A DNA stretch of 64,000 nt from JASSUD01 sp031963045 (GTDB lineage: Bacteria; Pseudomonadota; Gammaproteobacteria; Burkholderiales; Burkholderiaceae), in contig JASSUK010000032.1 of assembly GCA_031963045.1 (NCBI GenBank), forward strand, positions 150,370-214,369. Direction: 5' to 3'. A model generated the notes under the pieces. It worked only from the letters and a program-made list of their open reading frames with translations. It did not search any database and was not told the origin of the DNA. The translations under genes were made by a program, and so were the position numbers. Of the stretch, positions 60,952-64,000 are shown one piece after another; position 1 is the first letter of the stretch; every line of letters starts with the position of its first letter.

Positions 60952-62304
60952 ATGGTTACTTCTATAGACTCTGGGGTAGTGGTAAGACGCTTTTTTGAAC
61001 GTTCCCATGATTGCTTAAGCGGGCTGAGTGAAAAGCACACCTCGCTTGCCTCGTCTCTTTCTAGTCTGCAAGAAAGTTATAAAAATCCAGATAAAGTGAC
61101 CAGCCTAAAGCGCCGTCTTTGGGGTTCTGAGAAAGAAGTACAAGAACAAGAAGAACTCTTACTTGTAGTAAAAGACTTGCTGTATAGTAGCATTCGCATT
61201 CTTGAGCAACTTTTAGCATTTGATGCGCGGATAGAAAACAGTATTGTAAAAAAGGGAGTAGAGGACTGGCTGACGCCTCAAATAGAGCAAGATGTTTATG
61301 CTTATCTTCTTAGCCTTCGTTTCTTATTTAATACAGAAGGGCAAGTTGGGTTAGAAGAACAAGAACAACCTATTCCAGAAGGTTTACTGGAAATACATGC
61401 AGGTCTTTATCCTGATGGTTTATTAAAACAGGCAGAAAGGCTGCATATAGAGCTCCGTGTTCAACCTAGTTTCATATCCGAGCATCTTGCAGAATTTCAT
61501 AAAGCTTTAGCTGGGCTAGCAAGTACAGTGACTGCAGTATGGAGCCTTTCTATTCAGGCTGGTTTACTTGTAGTATCTGGCCCATTTGTAGCAGCTGGCG
61601 TTCCTCTTCTTATCTGTGTTTCTCTCGCATTAATTGCTGCAGGCGCTCAGGTGGCAAAAATGCAGCATGCTACAAAAATGGGTGTTAAGCCTTCGCTTGA
61701 TAAAGAAGTTCTTATTAATTTTATTGAAAGTTTGAATGATATGGCAAGCTTTTTAAATGCGCTTTTTAGCATTAAGCAAGATACCACCCAAATACCGCAA
61801 ATCAGAAAAGATCTGCAGGTTGGCGTAGAAGCGATTCAAGAAATAAAAGCAAAGATCGATAACCAGCAGCCAGCTATTACCAATGTTAACTACATCACTC
61901 TTGATGGAAGTGGTATAGCTGCCCTAGCAAACCTTCCAGCAGATCATCCTCTTGTACTCGCGTTTTCCCAGCAGGCAGCGCCATTACAAATTGCAGGCGC
62001 ACCGTCAGGAAGCAATGAAGTTGGCTATGTGCCTAGGCAACGAAAGCTTTCTGCCCTTTCCGCTATTTCAGAGGAAAGCTCGAGCGCTTCTACCTCTAGA
62101 AGCAGCACTCCACCCACTGACTATAGCGATACAGGAACACCTCCTTCATCTCGAAAAGGCTTATCTCCACTCGATCCATTTCCCTCTTCATCGAAAGGCA
62201 AACCTTTGATGGTAGAGATAGAAAGTGAAGAGGAATACCTAGCGATTCAAGAATTCAGAAAACAACGTCAAATAGAGATGAAAGCCAATCTAAAAGCAGC
62301 ATAA
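60952..62304 (+). CDS. Unknown protein, translocator-like build
   Basis: Not recognised. 450 residues from ATG 60952; the frame opens at a TTG at 60928. It has a helical, charged N-terminal half with coiled-coil stretches (about 20-120) and no signal peptide. One long hydrophobic block at about 185-235 (LASTVTAVWSLSIQAGLLVV, then GVPLLICVSLALIAAGAQVA) could be two membrane helices. A further coiled-coil segment follows (about 255-310), then a Ser/Thr/Pro-rich disordered region (about 365-425) and a charged final helix. Helix, membrane hairpin, helix without a signal is the build of T3SS translocators such as SctE; no family motif confirms it. A strong terminator follows. Confidence 0.65.
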   Translation: MVTSIDSGVVVRRFFERSHDCLSGLSEKHTSLASSLSSLQESYKNPDKVTSLKRRLWGSEKEVQEQEELLLVVKDLLYSSIRILEQLLAFDARIENSIVKKGVEDWLTPQIEQDVYAYLLSLRFLFNTEGQVGLEEQEQPIPEGLLEIHAGLYPDGLLKQAERLHIELRVQPSFISEHLAEFHKALAGLASTVTAVWSLSIQAGLLVVSGPFVAAGVPLLICVSLALIAAGAQVAKMQHATKMGVKPSLDKEVLINFIESLNDMASFLNALFSIKQDTTQIPQIRKDLQVGVEAIQEIKAKIDNQQPAITNVNYITLDGSGIAALANLPADHPLVLAFSQQAAPLQIAGAPSGSNEVGYVPRQRKLSALSAISEESSSASTSRSSTPPTDYSDTGTPPSSRKGLSPLDPFPSSSKGKPLMVEIESEEEYLAIQEFRKQRQIEMKANLKAA

Positions 62305-62431
62305 AAATTATAAATTTCTATTTTTCTGTGAATCGCACAGCTAATGTTAATAGCAACATTAGTAAATAAACTGAGGTAAAAGTAGTTCGTTATGTCAAGC
62401 CGTAAATAAAGATTAGCTTAACCTAAGTTGT

Positions 62432-62465
62432 AAAAAAAGCCCTTTAAATAAAAAGGGCTTTTTTT
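62432..62465 (+). terminator. Rho-independent terminator
   Basis: AAAAAAAGCCCTTT and AAAGGGCTTTTTTT pair over 14 bases around AAATAA. It works in both directions in principle and probably ends the transcript of the gene at 60952. Confidence 0.9.
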
Positions 62466-62936
62466 ATAGGTGTATATAAATACCAACATCTATTGCATAA
62501 AATTTCTTCACGGTACAACCTCATTTTCATTATGAAAATTGTGCCAAATTTTTCCACTTTTGAATGGTCCGAAATATTGGGTCAAGGTCATCTTCCGCGT
62601 TTCCTGTCGCTATCTTGCCCGGCTTATTGGGATTTCCATATAGATCACCCAAAAACCGGACTTTTTATTTGCTACTGACACTCACAAACTCATTGAAGAA
62701 GCAACAGTGGCCAAATTAGCTTGGCTTTTATTTTTGCGCAGGAGAAGGGGCAGACAAGGGGTAAGGAACAATGAATATGCGCTTAGCAAGTCGTTCGATG
62801 CTGTGAGGCTGGGATATACGGCGAAAGTGTAGTTATGCTAACACCTTAAAAAACATCATTTTTGAGTAAAAAACCCATTTTTCGTGTATTATTGAATAGG
62901 TTAAATGATTCAATAAACCTAAAAAGGGAGCCGGTG
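62466..62936. other. Intergenic region, possible gene debris
   Basis: About 470 bases before the XRE gene. A 61-codon open frame (62493-62678) is not like any family I know. Just after it another frame reads FATDTHKLIEEATVAKL, faintly like DUF1640-type proteins, so the stretch may hold remnants of broken genes. Not strong enough for a gene call. Confidence 0.3.
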
Positions 62937-63833
62937 GTGAAGAAATTACGAAAATTACGAACTGCAGCTAAATATACACAAGAAGATCTCGCTGGGATGC
63001 TTAAAGTTTCTCAGCAGACCATTGCTCGCTGGGAGGCCGGTAAAGTCGAGCCAAATATCGCAGCACTACGTGATATTGCCGTAATTTTTGGAACAAGCGT
63101 AGATGATTTATTGGATATAGAAAAAAATAGAATAGACAAGATAACTACGAACCGCTATCACATATTTGGCGGTAAAACTTCAGATGGCTTTTGGGGATAT
63201 TTAGGCTTGTTACTACCCGGCCATGAAAAAACTAAATGGTATCCAATAACTTTAAGTGAAGCGGATCGCATAAGCTCTAGACTATCTGATCAAAACGAGG
63301 ACCACGACTGGTTCGTGACTTCAACTTTAAATAATCGGATGCTAGTTTTCCCAATCTCTGCTATCAAACGCATTTGGCTACAAGATGACAATATAGATTA
63401 TCCCGAGGATGATTGGGATCTTTCATGGGATGAAGGAGCAGGATATTCTCCCGAGATCTATCAGGCATTAGAAGATTATTTCTATGACCCGGAGAGTGAG
63501 GAATATTCTGAGACCTTGCGCGAAATTGTTAAAGAACTAGTAGAAAAACACGAAATCGATGAGGAAAAGCTAGCTAAATGGGTTCTGAATACGCATATCC
63601 ATTTCATTGATGGCACTTTTACGAATTATGGTGTTGAAGAGGAGCAATTGGAGTCCCTTGTATTCACAGCTGAACTAGAAATGGCTAGCGTTTTAAGACT
63701 TGATAACTTAAATGGTATGCAGTCTTATTACCCTGCAACCGCAGTTCGCTTAATAGACATGCCTCTGCTGAAATACCGTGAAGGATATAAAAAAGCGTGC
63801 GAAGAGGATGGCGTTGAGCAAGAAGATATTTGA
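62937..63833 (+). CDS. XRE-family regulator with large acidic C-terminal domain
   Basis: A 298-residue protein. The N-terminal Cro/CI-type helix-turn-helix spans about residues 1-60 (KLRKLRTAAKYTQEDLAGML, QQTIARWEAGKVEPN). The remaining 240 residues are rich in Asp, Glu, Trp and Tyr with no domain I can name. GTG 62937 has AGGGAG just upstream and gives a normal HTH start; the open frame begins at a TTG at 62862. It lies 52 bp from a tRNA-Arg fragment, so it may belong to an integrated element whose rest lies outside or is lost. The ligand or target is unknown. Confidence 0.78.
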   Translation: MKKLRKLRTAAKYTQEDLAGMLKVSQQTIARWEAGKVEPNIAALRDIAVIFGTSVDDLLDIEKNRIDKITTNRYHIFGGKTSDGFWGYLGLLLPGHEKTKWYPITLSEADRISSRLSDQNEDHDWFVTSTLNNRMLVFPISAIKRIWLQDDNIDYPEDDWDLSWDEGAGYSPEIYQALEDYFYDPESEEYSETLREIVKELVEKHEIDEEKLAKWVLNTHIHFIDGTFTNYGVEEEQLESLVFTAELEMASVLRLDNLNGMQSYYPATAVRLIDMPLLKYREGYKKACEEDGVEQEDI

Positions 63834-63885
63834 ATAAAATTAACAGTTAGGCGTCAGCATACTTGCCGCAAACCCTTATATTTAT

Positions 63886-63935
63886 TGGCGCGCCCGGCTG
63901 GAATCGAACCAGCGACCTTTGGCTTCGGAGTCCGA
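63886..63935 (-). pseudogene. 3' fragment of tRNA-Arg (CCG), probable att remnant
   Basis: On the minus strand the sequence reads from the 3' part of the anticodon arm (CTCCGAA loop, anticodon CCG) through an intact T-arm (GCTGGTTCGATTCCAGC) to CGGGCGCGCCA. The D-arm and 5' acceptor strand are missing: upstream of 63935 the sequence turns AT-rich. Such 50-base 3' tRNA pieces are what tRNA-targeting integrases leave at one end of an inserted element. Confidence 0.75.
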
Positions 63936-64000
63936 TTTAAAAACCTAGATATAAAGAAATTTCCTTTATAAATCAATGCCTTGCACAACTCGCATAATTT

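Noticed and set aside
62493..62678. 61-codon open frame after the terminator at 62.4 kb
   Set aside because: No family resemblance, weak start region, and signs of gene debris in another frame just after it.

Overview
The window reads as the chromosome of a beta-proteobacterium of the Burkholderiaceae with a reduced, fairly AT-rich genome. Gene products and pairings such as metX-metW-ampG, hda-HAD phosphatase, rsmG-parA and rpe-trpE are of Burkholderia type. Many Burkholderia operons are broken up, however, and the intergenic spaces are full of short palindromic repeats. Together with a complete intracellular-type type III secretion (T3SS) operon, this suggests a host-associated or endosymbiotic relative such as the fungal endosymbionts Mycoavidus or Glomeribacter. 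The taxonomic assignment is inference; no rRNA is present to test it.

Layout. 0-12 kb: grpE (partial), hemH, an orphan LuxR-type response regulator, rsmG, parA, recN, nadK, hrcA, a lytic transglycosylase, HU and mnmC. 12.1-12.5 kb: an AT-rich gap with a cluster of DnaA boxes, a candidate replication origin. 12.5-16 kb: a cation/proton antiporter, a YbdK-type glutamate-cysteine ligase and aroC. 16.1-17.8 kb: tRNA-Met followed by a broken integrase and a GHKL-ATPase/DUF4325 gene, the remains of an integrated element. 17.9-23.7 kb: speG, birA, two unknown small membrane-protein genes, coaX and a large low-GC gene full of internal repeats. 23.7-37.7 kb: housekeeping genes (rlmL-like methyltransferase, mnmA, dsbD, mltA, rpe, trpE, HAD phosphatase, hda, metX, metW, ampG). 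37.9-40.3 kb: an unknown coiled-coil membrane protein and an EamA transporter. 40.3-53.7 kb: one leftward T3SS operon, sctF-G-I-J-K-L-W-(SsaM-like)-V-N-O-P-Q-R-S-T-U. 54-59 kb: pagP, ETF-ubiquinone oxidoreductase and mnmG with a perfect parS site inside it. 59.2-64 kb: an accessory end with a proline-rich repeat protein, a frameshifted pseudogene, a translocator-like unknown protein, an XRE regulator and a 3' fragment of tRNA-Arg.

How it fits together. parA, parS, mnmG, rsmG and the DnaA-box cluster all point to an origin-proximal region, but parB and dnaA are not here and the usual mnmG-rsmG-parA-parB block has been scattered. The T3SS operon has the same gene order as the Salmonella SPI-2 ssaG-ssaU operon. 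It lacks the secretin, SctD and the translocators, which must lie elsewhere if the system works. Several unrecognised genes around it look like candidate secreted or host-directed proteins. They have internal amino-acid repeats, Ser/Pro-rich tails, a central hydrophobic hairpin or strong Shine-Dalgarno sequences.

Two or three families of short non-coding elements sit exactly at gene ends and in several cases supply the stop codon of the gene next to them.
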